In this document: positions 47,511-60,758 of the stretch, in pieces
How positions within the stretch are numbered: position 1 is the stretch's first letter
Layout of the letters: the number at the start of each line of letters is the position of its first letter
Origin: Phoronis australis
Taxonomy: Eukaryota; Phoronida; Phoronidae
Direction of reading: 5' to 3'
Assembly: GCA_002633005.1 (NCBI GenBank)
Contig: NMRA01000420.1
Span: forward strand, 60,001 to 124,000
DNA length: 64,000 nt
Made by a program: the position numbers and the translations under genes
The notes under the pieces: generated by a model
What the model saw: only the letters and a program-made list of their open reading frames with translations
Database searches by the model: none
What the model was told of the DNA's origin: nothing

Positions 47511-50500
47511 TTTTTTGTTAAAAATGTCAATAATAAAACGGAACTTATATTATATTGTCTTTGTTACTTGGTTTTTCTCGATAAAACTCGTGCAACTTGT
47601 CTGTAGGCGAATTTCTTGGTGAATATTTAGTTAACTTGAGATCATTCAAAAACATTTTCAAAAATGAAAGTCAAAAATATCATTTCGACTTTCGAGTGCC
47701 ATTTTTGGCTAATTCCTTTAAATATCTTTACAATTGGCCGTATTTTAGGGTTCGTCAATTTACTTGTCGATAGTATATTATTTCCTGCACAATCAACTCC
47801 CGGATTTCAGTTGAAATGGACCGCAAGAATTATTCACTCAAAAGACTTGTACCGTCACCAATTTCACCGTTCTTGCCCTCAAAAAGGTGTACTTCAACTC
47901 CTCGTCGGTCATAAAAACGGAATTTGGAATCGGAATTTTCGAACTCAACGCACCCCCACTCTATTTTCTTGAGATAAAGAGAGCAACGTGACAGAAAGTG
48001 CAGGGGTGGTGTTCCGTGTTTCCGCGGTCCCGGATGTCCTGTCCGATTCCCTGGGTTCTTGTTTTAAAGGTCGGGATTCGTGCTTTTTGGAATGGTTAGA
48101 TGTTTTGAAGGTTCGGGAATCTATTTTCGACTCCAGGATATTTGTTTTACACCGGGGTTCCAATTTCGATGGAACACCTTGATGTTAACACATTTTGCTC
48201 AAGATTGACGGCTGTCAGTTTTCAGCAAATAAAAAGTCAAATTCTATAATTGCTTTCCTGAAAATGGCAACTTCTGTCTTAATTTTTTAATAAAACAAAT
48301 AGTACATCCTAGCGTACTTAAGTTTCGCTGAAAAATGAACGCATTTTATTAGCAATTTCCGCGAATGTAATGTAATGAAAGTATCGTGCGGTGAGTCAAC
48401 GGACACCATCCTATTTCTTAGTTTATTCAAAAGAGGGCGCAACAAATGATCACTTCATCACCGACATTCCCTTGGTGGTTATCGGCAAACAGTTCACATA
48501 TTTTTTTAGTAATAAGATTATTTATCCAGAAAAACCTCGCTACAAAATTCGCCCATTTGCATTTCGAATCAACTGTTGAGTCAAAACACAGCTCTCGTGA
48601 AAATACACAAAGAGAATGATTTAAAAATAAAGCCAACGAAACAACAAAAATGAAACCTCAGGGCTGCGTTTCGTAGACGTACGAATCTCGCGAAAAAATT
48701 TTCAAGAAAGTCTTTGCATACATTGCAAGAATATCATGTGATAACACTAGCGTCACTCAGTAGTGCCTTTTATCGACGATACCTAACCTTGACGTTGTTC
48801 CACGGTACCGTTCCCGTTGTTGTAATCGCAGTTGGTAACAATGATCACCAGTCCCCGGTACGTTCCATTGGAACGAATTGACAAAACTCGATAACAGTAT
48901 TTCGTAACAGATATTTTTATATACATGCTATTGGGTCTTCTACATTCGCTCTCGTCAGTGAAAGAATGAACGTTATTATTGCAAAAGTCCGCTATTTCGT
49001 TTTTTTTCTTGTTTCTTCCGCCAGGACTCGGCAACTCTCGTTTTAAGTATACCCTTTCCTACACATGAACAATGAGGTTTAAAACAAGCCAACTTTCTTA
49101 AAAAGCATTTTATTTTTTGATGCTCCTTCAAGATGGCAACGTTTTTTTTTGAAATTAACAAAGTTTGATAGATTTTTTTTTAAATTCCGGTGGTGCACTA
49201 CAGAGCTGCGAAATTGATTTGTAACAAAAACTTCGTTAGCACACTATCCAAGACTCTAACATAAAATCTACTTTGTGCAATATGACACGCGCTGAAGAGG
49301 GATTATACAACTTCTAAGATGTCATCTAGAATATTCCTTTATTCCTTCACCATCGCTACTGTCGTTCAGGTGTGCAAATTTATTACGTAACTGTCTCAAG
49401 TATTGGGTTCTGTCACGCAAAAGCAATATGAATAGGCGCTAACAAAGACAGTAATGTTTTTATGTTATTGCAGCAACTGTCGATTTATTTGGGCGGGTTG
49501 CATTTTGGCATAAAGCCTGGGTATATTTTCAGGCATAAAATAAACTTGATAATCGGCACAGCCACCTTCAACGTTTACGTTTTATTGTATTCACCAAAAA
49601 TTTTAGGAGAGATCTGAAACACGACTTAAATATCCACACAGCTCATATTCCATAAAAACTGCATCGACAGTAGCTTTCTATGTATCGGAATTTTGGGTTG
49701 AATATTTGAAAGTAAAAGTGAGTTCGGTTATCAGAATCCTCGCCACTCGTCTGCTATGTGTGATTAAGACTTTTTGTTCATAGGCTTGACGAAGTAACAT
49801 TAAATATGATATGAAATAATAACAACTCAAATCTTCCTTAGACGATTTGGATGAAAAGCGTTTGGTTCCAGATAGGAAGGAACTCTGCACGAATTGTCGC
49901 GAAATGGTCCCTCTTTTTCACACCATTTCCGGTAACAAAATGCGAGTGACGCACAACAGTTACCATTCTCAGGCAAAACTGTCAAAATCAAATGACCAAT
50001 TTTTGCAAACGAATTACTTAACACGTGATCTGAGGAATGTCGAGCGCGGTGACACAGAGTCGGCTATTGGCTAAATTCTGACATGTTTCACACTTGAGCT
50101 AGCCACTCTCAACTATAATAAGGAAAAACTACTCATTAGAGATTCAATAAGTAATCATTACACATGTCCTGTCACAAAGCTGCTATTGTCTGCAGCATAG
50201 TGTAAAGACGTTAGGCAAAATATTACTGACAACGGCATAGAACTCTAACAATCCAAATCTTTTGTTAAGTAAATATAGAGCCAGTGAAATTAGCCAAATC
50301 CCTCGCCGGGCTTATTAAACCGTAGGCGGTGGCTTCTGAGAAGCGATGGGGAGGAGCTAAAATGTTTGTCATATTTGTCTTGGATATGGGATGGATAACC
50401 ATTTAAAGCTTCCATGCTTTCGTTAACTTTTAAAACATCATTTATTCTCAAAAGCAAAGAAATGAAAAGCAGTAGCATACTTCGATTTGACTAATATTCT

Positions 50501-50600
50501 ACACCCTTTCGATTTTCTCTCCTGCCAAACAAGGAAATGAGGGCAGAGACTATTGGCTGACGTCACCCGTGAATTGTTAAGATAATGAGCCTCTTTAGGA
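47511..50600. other. Intergenic DNA upstream of Fz5/8, no supported gene
   Basis: Several frames of 60-100 aa on both strands overlap one another and lack domains. No repeat with paired ends was seen. It may hold Fz5/8 regulatory sequence. Confidence 0.5.
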
Positions 50601-50610
50601 TGATTGACAG
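50601..50610 (+). promoter_or_regulatory. PBX-PREP/MEIS composite motif upstream of Fz5/8
   Basis: TGATTGACAG is an exact match to the decamer bound by PBX with PREP/MEIS TALE partners. It lies 469 bases before the Fz5/8 start codon. A single exact 10-mer is suggestive only. Confidence 0.35.
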
Positions 50611-50847
50611 GTTGCGTCATATGTCAACGGGCATAATAAGCTGTCAGACAAGTGTCATACTTTAAAGGTGTTAGGATGGTCAATATATCTGGTCGACATA
50701 TCTTCAATGACTCAGTTGGCGCTCGTTACGACTGCAGAGAGAGCATTTTCGGCGCGACACATTAAAAAAAAAAAAATCTTTAACCATGTCGGTTGAATCT
50801 GACCCGGCATTAGCACCGCATCTTTAATCCTCTTGCACGAACGGCGA

Positions 50848-50853
50848 TATAAG
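50848..50853 (+). promoter_or_regulatory. Candidate TATA box of Fz5/8
   Basis: GATATAAGAAG lies 226-231 bases before the start codon, which would place transcription start near 50875-50880 and give a 5'UTR of about 200 bases without an intron. No clear initiator was identified. Confidence 0.3.
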
Positions 50854-51078
50854 AAGCTTACACAGTCCGTTGTTGGCAAACAACATTTAAGCTAAAGCTT
50901 TTGTGTCCGCGTAAATTTTAAGCAGCGAGTAGAGACCTCCATCACCGTCCAAGAAGTGGAGAGACACTGCTACGGTAAGCACGTTTTCCCTTCTGTAACA
51001 ACAGCTCAGGAGAGAAGACCCTATCGACGCTCGTAATACATAGGATTGGGACAGTGGCGCGAGCCACGAGAGACAACT

Positions 51079-52803
51079 ATGTCGTCTGCGGGACTGGTAA
51101 AATTGCACTGTTTTGTGGCACTAGTCAACATGGTAACATATTTACAAGTGGGCAGCTCGGATAAACCTCGCCAATGTCAAGAGATCAACATACCCATGTG
51201 TAAAGGCATCGGATATAACTTGACTTACATGCCGAATCAGTTCAATCATTATTCTCAAGAGGAAGCTGGTCTTGAAGTTCACCAGTTTTGGCCCTTGGTG
51301 GAGATCCAGTGTTCACCGGACTTGAAGTTTTTTCTGTGCAGCATGTACGCACCCATATGTATGCATAATTACCACAAGCCCCTGCCTGCCTGCCGTTCAG
51401 TGTGCGAGAGGGCCAAGTCGGGCTGCGCGCCGCTGATGCGCCAATACGGGTTTATCTGGCCTGAGCGGATGCGATGTGACTTGTTACCGGAATACGGCGA
51501 CAAAAATAATCTGTGCATGGATTCAAACACCACTGCCAAAGCAACAAAACCGCCTCGTCCGACAAAGCAGTTGACAGTCACTCATCCTCCTAAAAAAGAC
51601 AGTGGTGGAAGGGTCCCTAAGTATAATACTCCCAGCCCAAAAGTGACAACGAGGCCATCTCCCATTGCACCAAAAAGAGACTGCGACTGTAGATGCCGAA
51701 TGATACAAATCGTTGATGAATCGAGCGCATTCTACAACAAAGTAGTTACCGGCGGATTTAGGCACTGTGCGATGAATTGTACCGGAGTGTTTTTTAATGG
51801 CGACGAAAAAACATTTGCCAGTTTCTGGATCGGATTGTGGAGCATTCTGTGCTGTGTCAGTACTGCCATGACTGTTTGTACATTCTTAATCGACATGCAC
51901 AGATTCAAGTACCCCGAGCGACCCATCATCTTTCTCAGTGGCTGTTATCTCATGGTTAGCATTGGCTACATAATCCGCCTCATTATGGGACACCACACTG
52001 TGGCGTGCGGGGCCCCTTACATCCGCTACGACACGACAGGTCCAGCAGTGTGTACTGTAGTGTTTCTACTCATTTACTTCTTCGGAATGGCGTCGTCGAT
52101 TTGGTGGGTTATTCTGACCCTCACGTGGTTCCTATCGGCGGGACTCAAGTGGGGACAGGAGGCTATCGCCAACTACTCGCAATATTTCCACGTCGCAGCT
52201 TGGTTAATTCCGTCTGTCAAAAGTATCGCCGTACTTGCCTTGTCCAGTGTGGACGGAGACCCTGTCGCGGGCATATGTTACGTGGGAAATCAGAATCTAG
52301 ACAATTTAAGAGGATTTGTACTGGCTCCTTTGTTTGTATACTTGATAGTCGGCACGAGTTTCTTGCTCATGGGTTTCGTGTCGTTGTTTCGCATTCGGAA
52401 TGTCATAAAACAACAGGGACACGCAAAAACGGACAAACTTGAAAAACTAATGATACGCATTGGAATATTCTCTGTTTTGTACACTGTGCCCGCAACCATA
52501 GTTATCGCTTGTTATTTTTATGAACAACATTTTAGAGTGCGATGGGAAAGGCACTATAACTGTCCGTGTGGACCGGATAAAGTTAAACCGGACTACTCAG
52601 TTTTTATGCTGAAATATTTTATGTGTTTAGTCGTGGGAATCACTTCCGGCTTCTGGATATGGTCGGGAAAGACGTTGGAATCATGGAAAAAATTCACTGC
52701 CAAAATCTGTCGAAGGAAGTCAGCAGGAAACGACAACAGGACAGCAAAATACACAAACCCCAGCTATCAGGCTAGTAAGCAACTGTCTCTAAGCCACGTT
52801 TGA
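51079..52803 (+). CDS. FZD5/8: Frizzled receptor, Fz5/8 class, single exon
   Basis: Seven-pass Wnt receptor of 574 aa, in one intron-free frame as in vertebrate FZD5 and FZD8. A hydrophobic signal segment (about 8-24) precedes the cysteine-rich Wnt-binding domain, whose ten cysteines are all present: C33, 41, 78, 87, 94, 105, 109, 116, 133, 146. GIGYNLTYMPNQFNHYSQEE and AGLEVHQFWPLVEIQCSPDL are close to FZD8. A Thr/Pro/Lys-rich linker (150-200) leads to DCDCRCR and seven helices (about 247-525), including YFFGMASSIWWVILTLTWFL and SVKSIAVLALSSVDGDPVAG. The cytosolic tail has KTLESW (531-536), the Dishevelled-binding KTxxxW motif, and ends SLSHV, a PDZ ligand as in FZD5. The start is ATG at 51079; the frame extends 11 codons upstream without another ATG. 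The tail (about 45 aa) is shorter than in vertebrates. Confidence 0.98.
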   Translation: MSSAGLVKLHCFVALVNMVTYLQVGSSDKPRQCQEINIPMCKGIGYNLTYMPNQFNHYSQEEAGLEVHQFWPLVEIQCSPDLKFFLCSMYAPICMHNYHKPLPACRSVCERAKSGCAPLMRQYGFIWPERMRCDLLPEYGDKNNLCMDSNTTAKATKPPRPTKQLTVTHPPKKDSGGRVPKYNTPSPKVTTRPSPIAPKRDCDCRCRMIQIVDESSAFYNKVVTGGFRHCAMNCTGVFFNGDEKTFASFWIGLWSILCCVSTAMTVCTFLIDMHRFKYPERPIIFLSGCYLMVSIGYIIRLIMGHHTVACGAPYIRYDTTGPAVCTVVFLLIYFFGMASSIWWVILTLTWFLSAGLKWGQEAIANYSQYFHVAAWLIPSVKSIAVLALSSVDGDPVAGICYVGNQNLDNLRGFVLAPLFVYLIVGTSFLLMGFVSLFRIRNVIKQQGHAKTDKLEKLMIRIGIFSVLYTVPATIVIACYFYEQHFRVRWERHYNCPCGPDKVKPDYSVFMLKYFMCLVVGITSGFWIWSGKTLESWKKFTAKICRRKSAGNDNRTAKYTNPSYQASKQLSLSHV

Positions 52804-53680
52804 CTTACATTGTGGTCTTTGTTCGTCGCAAATATTTGCTCACAGTAATGGTTAGAATGTGACAGTAAGGCGGGCGAATTAGAAAAGAATGTGTGTTGTT
52901 GAATTTGTAAAATTAGCATTTGTTATGTTCATAAACTGACTCCTCATCAGATGTCATTACGTGTACTAGTCAAACGGGGATGCCTGAGTCTAGATGGATC
53001 CACACGGTACGTCCACTGTCTGTCCTTCATTCCACACGTTCTTGTTATTGTGGAGATCGATAGCACCCTTCCGACATTATTTATAATCGATCAACACCCA
53101 AAATCAACTGATAAATAGTTTACGCAAACATGCTCCATTGTTTGCACTGTTGATTATTTAGTTGCAGCTCTGTGACCTATTGTAGCCTTATACCGTGTGG
53201 CTATCCTTTGTGTTTTGCAGCTAATCCCCAGATACGTCATTATTCATTACAACCGTTGATGTTACGTAACTAATTCATCGTTAGTTAAGACTTATATATC
53301 CTTCCAGGCTATTGCGATTGTAATTTATTTATTTTATTTACAGTGAAATGCGTTGAAATTTTTGCTGTGTTTCGAATAACACGTGGTGTCAGCACAGGTT
53401 TGTAAAATCATCCCGCGTCTCGGTAAAAGGACGTTAAACGGAAACTGTCATAAAATTGGCCATGACTTTCATTGAGCCGTAAGTTAGTGTTGTCTAACAT
53501 AAACTTGCTTTCATTTTTAAGTGATATTTAGTACGGGAACTCTCGACGCAAAAAGCAGCGTGAAAATTTCAACGCACGTAAGATTATTGACAGTTTAAAA
53601 ATTGTGTGTTTTATGGAAATATATGTATTTTATCACATGTTTCTATGTAAAATAAAATCTATTAAAACACTGAAAAAATA
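52804..53680 (+). other. Fz5/8 3'UTR
   Basis: AT-rich sequence from the stop codon to shortly past AATAAA at 53651-53656, the first good signal on this strand. The end point is inferred. Confidence 0.5.
53651..53656 (+). terminator. Candidate poly(A) signal of Fz5/8
   Basis: AATAAA 848 bases after the stop codon in an AT-rich context. Confidence 0.45.
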
Positions 53681-55401
53681 TTTATATGAAACTGCAACCA
53701 TTCGTCAAGGACATGGAAATGGTTAATATTGACTAACTAAATATTTACTTGTAACTAAGTCAGATGATAAACAGAATGTTTTGTAAGTCGCCAGTTTCTT
53801 TTAGATGGAAATATTGTACGTGAAGTTACATAGCAAATCCAAGTGCTTCAACACAGGAATGCCACAAATTTGTTGTAACGAAAATTAACCTAAAATTTGC
53901 GCAATATTGGCCACGGTAACGAATGTGACCTGTTGAACGAAACAGCTTAGAATTAGAAAACGTGATCTTTTCGCTTACTAATCCCCTCTTGCATTTTTTT
54001 GTTATGTCTGTGAGGATCAAGGCTTGGTGAACTTAAACGAGCATCGTACATTCTGTGAGGCTATTAGCGATTGGCATGCGGTCTACTTTTTACCAAATTT
54101 ACTGAAGCAAAATAATTCCCTTCTCGCCCCCCGGCTTAAGGTTGTCTGTTCTCAAGCCACATATTATGTAGTTAACGAGTTCATGCAGATTTGTTTACAA
54201 GGCGGACGAAAGCCAGTTTAACGAACGAGAAGTGACGCGTATGGCGAAAACAAGCTCTCGGGGAGGAAAGTATTTCGCCAGTTCCCGTCTACTCCGAATG
54301 GAGTGGCTGCAATCAAACACAAATCACTTTTTATAGAATAGGAAAACGAAATCCTTTAAAAGCAACGATTTTTAATTGGGAAATAAAATGAAAGCTGAAG
54401 TTTGCATTATTTTTACGAATGCATACAATTCGTATAAAGCGTGAAAAAGTTTCGTCTTGTCACGGTCGCAGTCCAGAGTCGCCTAGTGCAGTAGTGTCGC
54501 TTGCAGTAGAATCGATGGCTTTGGTTGAAACCTGATTTGTATTGATGACTTCATTTAGACCAAGAACGTCTGATCAATAATCAATTTAAATCTAGCAGCA
54601 ATGTTCACTGCTTTAGCCACACATGTGGAAAGTATCGGCGTTTAAGCAAGCAAATCGATGGCTGGTCTCTCATCTGGCGCATGGATTACTCTTATCAATA
54701 TTTTGCACGTGTGAGATGTACCAATGAAGTATACAGTCTTGTTGAACGGTAGCCCGAGATGCCTATGTTGAACGCACCTTAGTTAACGTATGGTAGTAAT
54801 GTTGGGAAACTCTTGAGATCTGACCCGGCGGAAATAATAATAAATAGCTTGTTGAACAGCAAACATAGTCGCAGTTGAATGTGTAATAGACACACGCGAC
54901 TGGTTTATAAAATAATTTGATCAGGGGTCTTTCGCTCATTTCCCGTGTTTAATGCACAACAAGCACCCGACTTTCTTAATAAGTATCACTGGTCAATTTA
55001 AAACAAGATTTCTTCAGACAAAGGTTATTAATGATGGAACGTAACTCATTAGTAATATTCTAAATGCGGCGGATTGGTTTTTTGAAGCATTTTCGATGTT
55101 AAAAGCAGCTATAAAATTATTTTAACACTTTAATGTATTTCACATTTTTTAAAACAAAATGCAAAATATTTCCACAGTTTAGAAAGTTATGTGTAGAACT
55201 CTGAAATGTTGCGAAGTTACTGGAGATTAATATATATTTTTTAAATTTTACGCAGTTTTCACGATTTGGCAGAAACTTGAAGTTTTACTAAACAGGTAAT
55301 GTCGAAGTACAGTATTGAACGGTCGAATCCCCGTTGCACCTTTTTCACGGACTTTTGCAACATTGTATTTCCAGTACATTTTACTAAATTACTATACTAC
55401 A

Positions 55402-55625
55402 GATAGTTAATCATAATAACATTACCGGTATTATTATAATAATTCTAAATAATGAAATATACATGTCACAACAGTAATAACAATAATATTAGAATAATTA
55501 GGATAATTATTGAGAGAATAATAATAATTATTATTATTAATTTTAGCTTCAACGCAATTAACACTGTTATTGTCATTACAATTATTGTTATTATTATCAA
55601 AATGTCTAATATTTTTATCAGTTTT
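55402..55625. repeat. (ATT/AAT)n-rich low-complexity tract
   Basis: Interrupted ATT, ATA and AAT triplets. The 64-aa frame across it is nearly all Ile/Asn and is not a gene. Confidence 0.8.
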
Positions 55626-56563
55626 AATTGTTATTACATTCCATGAAGGTTACGTTAACCACGTGTTAAAAACACGGCACCAGCAAGTGGTAGGTAGACT
55701 AACAGCTTAGCACAGTCACAGTCGTCTCATGTTTGGTATCCTTTTATAAGTTGCGCTCAATGCAAACAAGCTAGTCAAACATATAAATACTCACATTTTG
55801 TTTACGGTTGTGTTCAGCTGGAGAAGTGTGAACTCCGGCGACGTTTAAGGTTGGTGAAGTCAAAAGGCTCCCCTTTCAGTCAACATCGCGCGTGCACCAG
55901 CACACGCGCGCTCACAGGCAACGTTTTGTGAACTTAAGGTCAGGCGTGACAGCTGTTTAATAATGCTACTGGTCATCTTAGCAACCGTAGAGTCTGCCAT
56001 TTTTACGGACTCAGTCATAACTACGTTATCTCGTCCGACAACCCATAGAAACAGCCGAATCTAGAAGTTCCCTATTTTGAAAACCATTTCATAAGCAAAA
56101 TACTCTAGATTGAAATGGATGCACGGAAACACCGCCAGAAAGGACTAAATATTATTAAAATCATTACAGACTTATATTTTCACAAAGCATAAACTATAAA
56201 GCTATGAAAGCACAAATTTTCGTTGAAAATAAAACAGTGGTGTGAACTGTCTTACTAGAGCCAACAGGAATTATTGATATGAGGCTCTATTGGTTTGTAA
56301 TGAGCGCTTACACTTGTGTTCAAGTTGCATATGGGAACCTTTCTAAACCTAGATTACGTAACGAGTTTAATATCTCTCAGTGGGATATGAATGACAGTAC
56401 ATCTGTCGATAGTCGGTAGCTATAGAAATATGTTGAAGTGCTGTGTCGAAGGTTCGTTTCACTTATTGTAGACTGTGCAAAGGAAGGCGGTTCAGATTCC
56501 GTAGAAATGGCGAATCATCTTTCAACTTGTATTCGACATAGCGTTACCAGTAATGTAATGCTT

Positions 56564-56680
56564 ATTATTATATTATTAATCATCATCATCGTCATCGTTA
56601 TCATTATCACTATCATTGTTATTGTTGTTGTTTTTGTTGTTCTTGTTTTTGTTGTTGTTATTGTTACCGTTGTTGCTGAT
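56564..56680. repeat. (ATT/ATC/GTT)n trinucleotide tract
   Basis: Triplet-repeat DNA that reads as a run of Ile and Val in one frame and looks falsely like a membrane helix. It is not supported as coding. Confidence 0.85.
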
Positions 56681-59600
56681 GCTATAGATTTACACCTACA
56701 GTGTGCAGTGCAAGGCCAAGTCTCAAACTTCAAACAGGAATAAATCAAGATATCCTTGGTGTTGAACCTTTCCATCGAAGCACTGAATGAATTTCAACTC
56801 CGATCATGGTTTTATCATGGGTCATTAGGAATGCCAACTTTCAAAACGAAAGAATTTCACCACGTAACATGAACTAAAATAATGGTTTATGATATGACGC
56901 ATCATGGAACTTCAAAGGCTTTTATAATTGACGACAAATTACATGTTTAACATCATTTGGGCGAGAGTGAATGTATGAAAGGCATTTTTTTCTAATATAA
57001 AATAGTCTATGTTTTACGTGTTTAAATTTAAAGTTCACTTTATCATATTTACAGAGCTTGGCTGTCGTCATAGTGAGGAAATACTTCGAAATAAAATTTC
57101 ATGAAATGTGGTGCAAGCATTTGAACTAAACAATAATTCGAATGACCTTTTTTCGTTAGTTTGCATTGAAGGAATGCTGCAGTCGAGTAGGTGTGATTCG
57201 GCGTGAATAAACCAACCGGACTTTTGGGGTATATACGCATACATCTTGGAGTACGGATAGGCGTATATGGACTTTATTGTTTACGTGGCATGAGACGTAA
57301 GTTTGTCGGAATTTCACCAGCCTACGTCAAAATGCACCGTATTTACCGTTTTAACCTGCATCAAAATTCAAAGAAACACCAATTTTATGCAGCATTTGTT
57401 CGTAAATGGCAAAAAATGGACAAAATTTGAAATTTTAGTTGATTGTGGTAAATGTGGAAATTCGAGAGTAAAAAACTCTTTACATGACGAGTCATCTCGT
57501 ACAAGTCAACCCAATAGAAACTATACCGCGTGTGGAGTTGCAAGATTTTTGTAAGTCCGTATTTTTCAACAAGGATTCTTTCAGTGATGCGAGGAAGTAT
57601 ACTCACACAGTTTTTACCGTAGACGAAGGCAGATGAACACTTAGGTAACTCACAGCAGGTTCGCGACTCCCTCTTCAGATATTTTCAGCAGATGGGCCTG
57701 ATAACGGAAATTCGGTTGCATTCCAATGGTGGCCTGTTTCGATTTCAGAGCTGACAAACGCGTATTTTAAAAATATTTTTCTTTTTTTTTGTATAATAGT
57801 GCTGTTATAAATAAGAGCGTTGGCCTGGTATACGTTAGAAGATTCGTGCTCTTTCGGTTATTTTTTACCAGTTTTGAACATAGAAGGCTCCTCCATCGAG
57901 ATCAATACAGCACTAAAATAAAAACATTTCGTTTATTACAGCGCCGTGTGTATTTGCTTTTGGCTGGCAATTCAATGAAGCTCAATACCGTTCAACTGTG
58001 ATGAACATTTTGTTGATGGGCGGCCCGAAATTGAAAACTAATGTTGGAAATTCCACGTTTAATACTGGTATTTTGAAAACATTTGAATCAAATAATAATG
58101 GGAAAATTGCGATAAAATTCCTATTATGTATTTTTTTAGTTGACAAGAAGCGGAAAGAGTGTTTTAAAAATCAGAGGAAATTATTCGTTTGCGACTGGTA
58201 ATAATTTGAGGACTTAGCTGAAGTCAAACAATTCTGACGGTAGACAGTCTTATTCGCAACCCGAGTGTTGTATGAAAAGCCAAGCTTCATAAATAATAGT
58301 TTTCTATTAACGATTTTTAAAAAATACTATTCTCGATGTTGTTTGGGCGCGAATATAAATCATTAATCTTGTCATAACGACGCTGTCGGGAATATGGTCT
58401 ACATGAATTTCACTAAATTTTCCAGTTTACCAAACACTCATCTTTTCATTCAGATTAAATCGCGTATTTTAACTAAGTTGCGCATTCTTGGCGGTTTGGC
58501 TTGTTACATTGACGATGTAGTGTCTTGAAAACGGTCATGTGATTTTCTTGGGCAATTGGCGATTCTATCTCCTTCCCGCGAGAGCCGTTTTTTACTGGTT
58601 CATATCCTTAATTTAATGACAACATACGATTAAGTGCCTGCCCACAAATTGGAAACACACGCGGATTTGTTAGTAGTCAAACAAGAGCAACTGTCAATGT
58701 TGCGACGACACTTGATCCGACTCTTGGGTTTGTCACATTAGAAAGTCTGTGTCGTTGCATCATGGGTAATCTCGTCTGATGTCGTGTGAACAACACAAGT
58801 GTCAACTAACTTGTTGAACAGTTCTATAAGGCGATGAGTTCCGGCTCGTATGTCAGTCAAGACCGGACAGCCGGAATGTGAAGTAAATAAGGGGTTCACA
58901 TTGCGGCCACACCAGACCAGCCTTCGACGCTTATTTCTCCGCATCACATTACGCTGCACTGTACAGTGGGCCCAGAGCCTGCGGCTTTACAATTCCCGTC
59001 GTAACAAGTGCGTTGGGCCATTCTGCTGCTTACACAATTTTATAAAAAAAATAAAAGCAAAACGTCACTAATGCCAGGTTGTTGCTAAACCATTGACAGA
59101 TTCGTACCGAGTCCTTTCACAGGCCACCGGGGAAAGCTTTTCTGGTCCACGTCAAGGGATAATGAAGTGAGAGATAGACCTACGTGTCACGTATCTAACC
59201 AAGAAAGCGTAGCGAGCACGCAATTACTCATCAGTCGAACTACGAGTGCTTGACTTGTGGCGCTCATTTGAGCATGATAGCTTTGAAATATATTATATTT
59301 GAAAATCACCAAACCAGGTGTGAAAAATTTGCGAACTTAAGACTTGTTATTCTCCGAAAACGTATGACTCATGGAATCACGACCGAAGTCATTATTTTCA
59401 TAAGAAAATACATAGTACATAAAAAATTGCTGTCTGAATGTTCCAATAACTGAGAAAAATATACAATTTACGAGAAATATTGAGATATACAATTGTTTAT
59501 ACAAAGCGACTAATTTGGATTTAATTCAGAATTGCGTGATTACCTCGTGGTTATCATCAAAATAACGAAGAGATCTCTATGATCCTCGCAAATTTTGGGG

Positions 59601-60410
59601 GTTACTATTCCAAAAACACTTGGGTTTATTGCAAACTTGGAGAGATAACTCAGGATTTTAGACTGCATAAGCCCAGTCAAGCACGTAGATAGGACGCAAC
59701 TCTTGACCTGAATTACTGCCACGGGGCTTACATTAGTATTTCGAAGAGCAAAAGTTGGTAAAATGTGAAAATTTAATGGCTGGATGATGCCAAAAACCTT
59801 GCTGCAATGTGACGCAAGATGGCGGTATGACACTGTTTCATCAAGCGTAAGCTTTATGCTACTGTATAGACACGTCACGCGTTATGTAAAATCAGTGCCA
59901 TCTTCATACCTGTAGTTCATGTACAAGAATGCTTTTAAAAATATTCAGTTGTTTCAAAATTTAGATATTAATGGATGCGACTCACGATAAAAGAAATTAC
60001 TTTTGTTAATTATGATGATATTCAGTTTAATATTGTTGACTTGTAGTCACAAACTCGCCATTGTTCCTTAAGCTGCATTTGTGCAATAAAGTTACGCATG
60101 CATATGTGCAAAGAAAATGAGGGTGACTCAGTATAATTCGATCGGGGCGATAATTATAGTCAGTCTGACGGCAATGACATCCGCCAACTCACTCATGACA
60201 CGTAATGATTAGCGAAAACTCCTGGGCGAAAACTGTCAACCCAACCTCATAACCGCGCATCAAAAACGAGTGTTTTCCGTAGCCTACTTGAAATTTGAAG
60301 GATTGAAATCAAGCCCGACCGGTTGTCGTAGGTTTAGTGTTTTCACAATACATCTAGACATCTCGTCATTAGCATGTCACCTATCCGTTTGCTTGTCACT
60401 CGCGCTAAGC

Positions 60411-60758
60411 CGTATGAAGAGCGAGCGTCTATACAACAGCTCGCTACTTAAGTACGGCCGAGTTTCAATTATATTCAGAAGAGCTCTCAAAGAACAATCG
60501 AAACAAATATTTGAACTAAATCTTCTCCGCAGCCGGTCTCTGAGATTGAGTCGAGTGCCTGTCGCTCTGTCGAGCTGTCGTTGGTTCATGGCGCTGTTTA
60601 CCACACACTTAAAGTTGGACACATTTATAGAGCCCCGTCCTACTGGGGTTCATTGGTATGCAGTAACAACTCTCAGCCAGTTACAAGAACCTCGTCTTGC
60701 CGTCATGCCATACGGACAGTATTGTTACCTGTGTGAGAGAAAGCTTAACTATCAATGA
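60411..60758 (+). CDS. Doubtful ORF, up to 116 aa
   Basis: An open frame from ATG at 60411 (MKSERLYNSSLLKYGRVSII and on) to TGA at 60758; the frame is open upstream to 60270. It is basic and Leu/Ser/Arg-rich with no helix, domain or signal I recognise. An 81-aa frame on the other strand overlaps it, as expected when CpG-richer DNA is short of stops. Listed only because of its length. Confidence 0.12.
   Translation, partial: RMKSERLYNSSLLKYGRVSIIFRRALKEQSKQIFELNLLRSRSLRLSRVPVALSSCRWFMALFTTHLKLDTFIEPRPTGVHWYAVTTLSQLQEPRLAVMPYGQYCYLCERKLNYQ

Larger units (their letters stand above)
53681..60410. other. Gene-poor intergenic DNA
   Basis: No supported coding exon. It includes two AT-rich simple-repeat zones listed separately. 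Frames at 58738-58959 (minus) and 59540-59878 (minus, 112 aa) have no recognisable domain, splice context or supporting composition. Confidence 0.5.

Noticed and set aside
46817-47606. Open frames of 237 and 252 aa on both strands
   Set aside because: They consist almost entirely of the N gap; there is no real sequence.
56438-56743. Apparent membrane helix of Ile/Val
   Set aside because: Produced by an (ATT/ATC/GTT)n tract.
59540-59878. 112-aa minus frame
   Set aside because: No domain, no splice or promoter context, ordinary composition; compatible with chance.
60270-60758. 162-aa plus frame
   Set aside because: The start is a GTG, the opposite strand is also open, and no family is recognised; kept only as a doubtful ORF from the first ATG.
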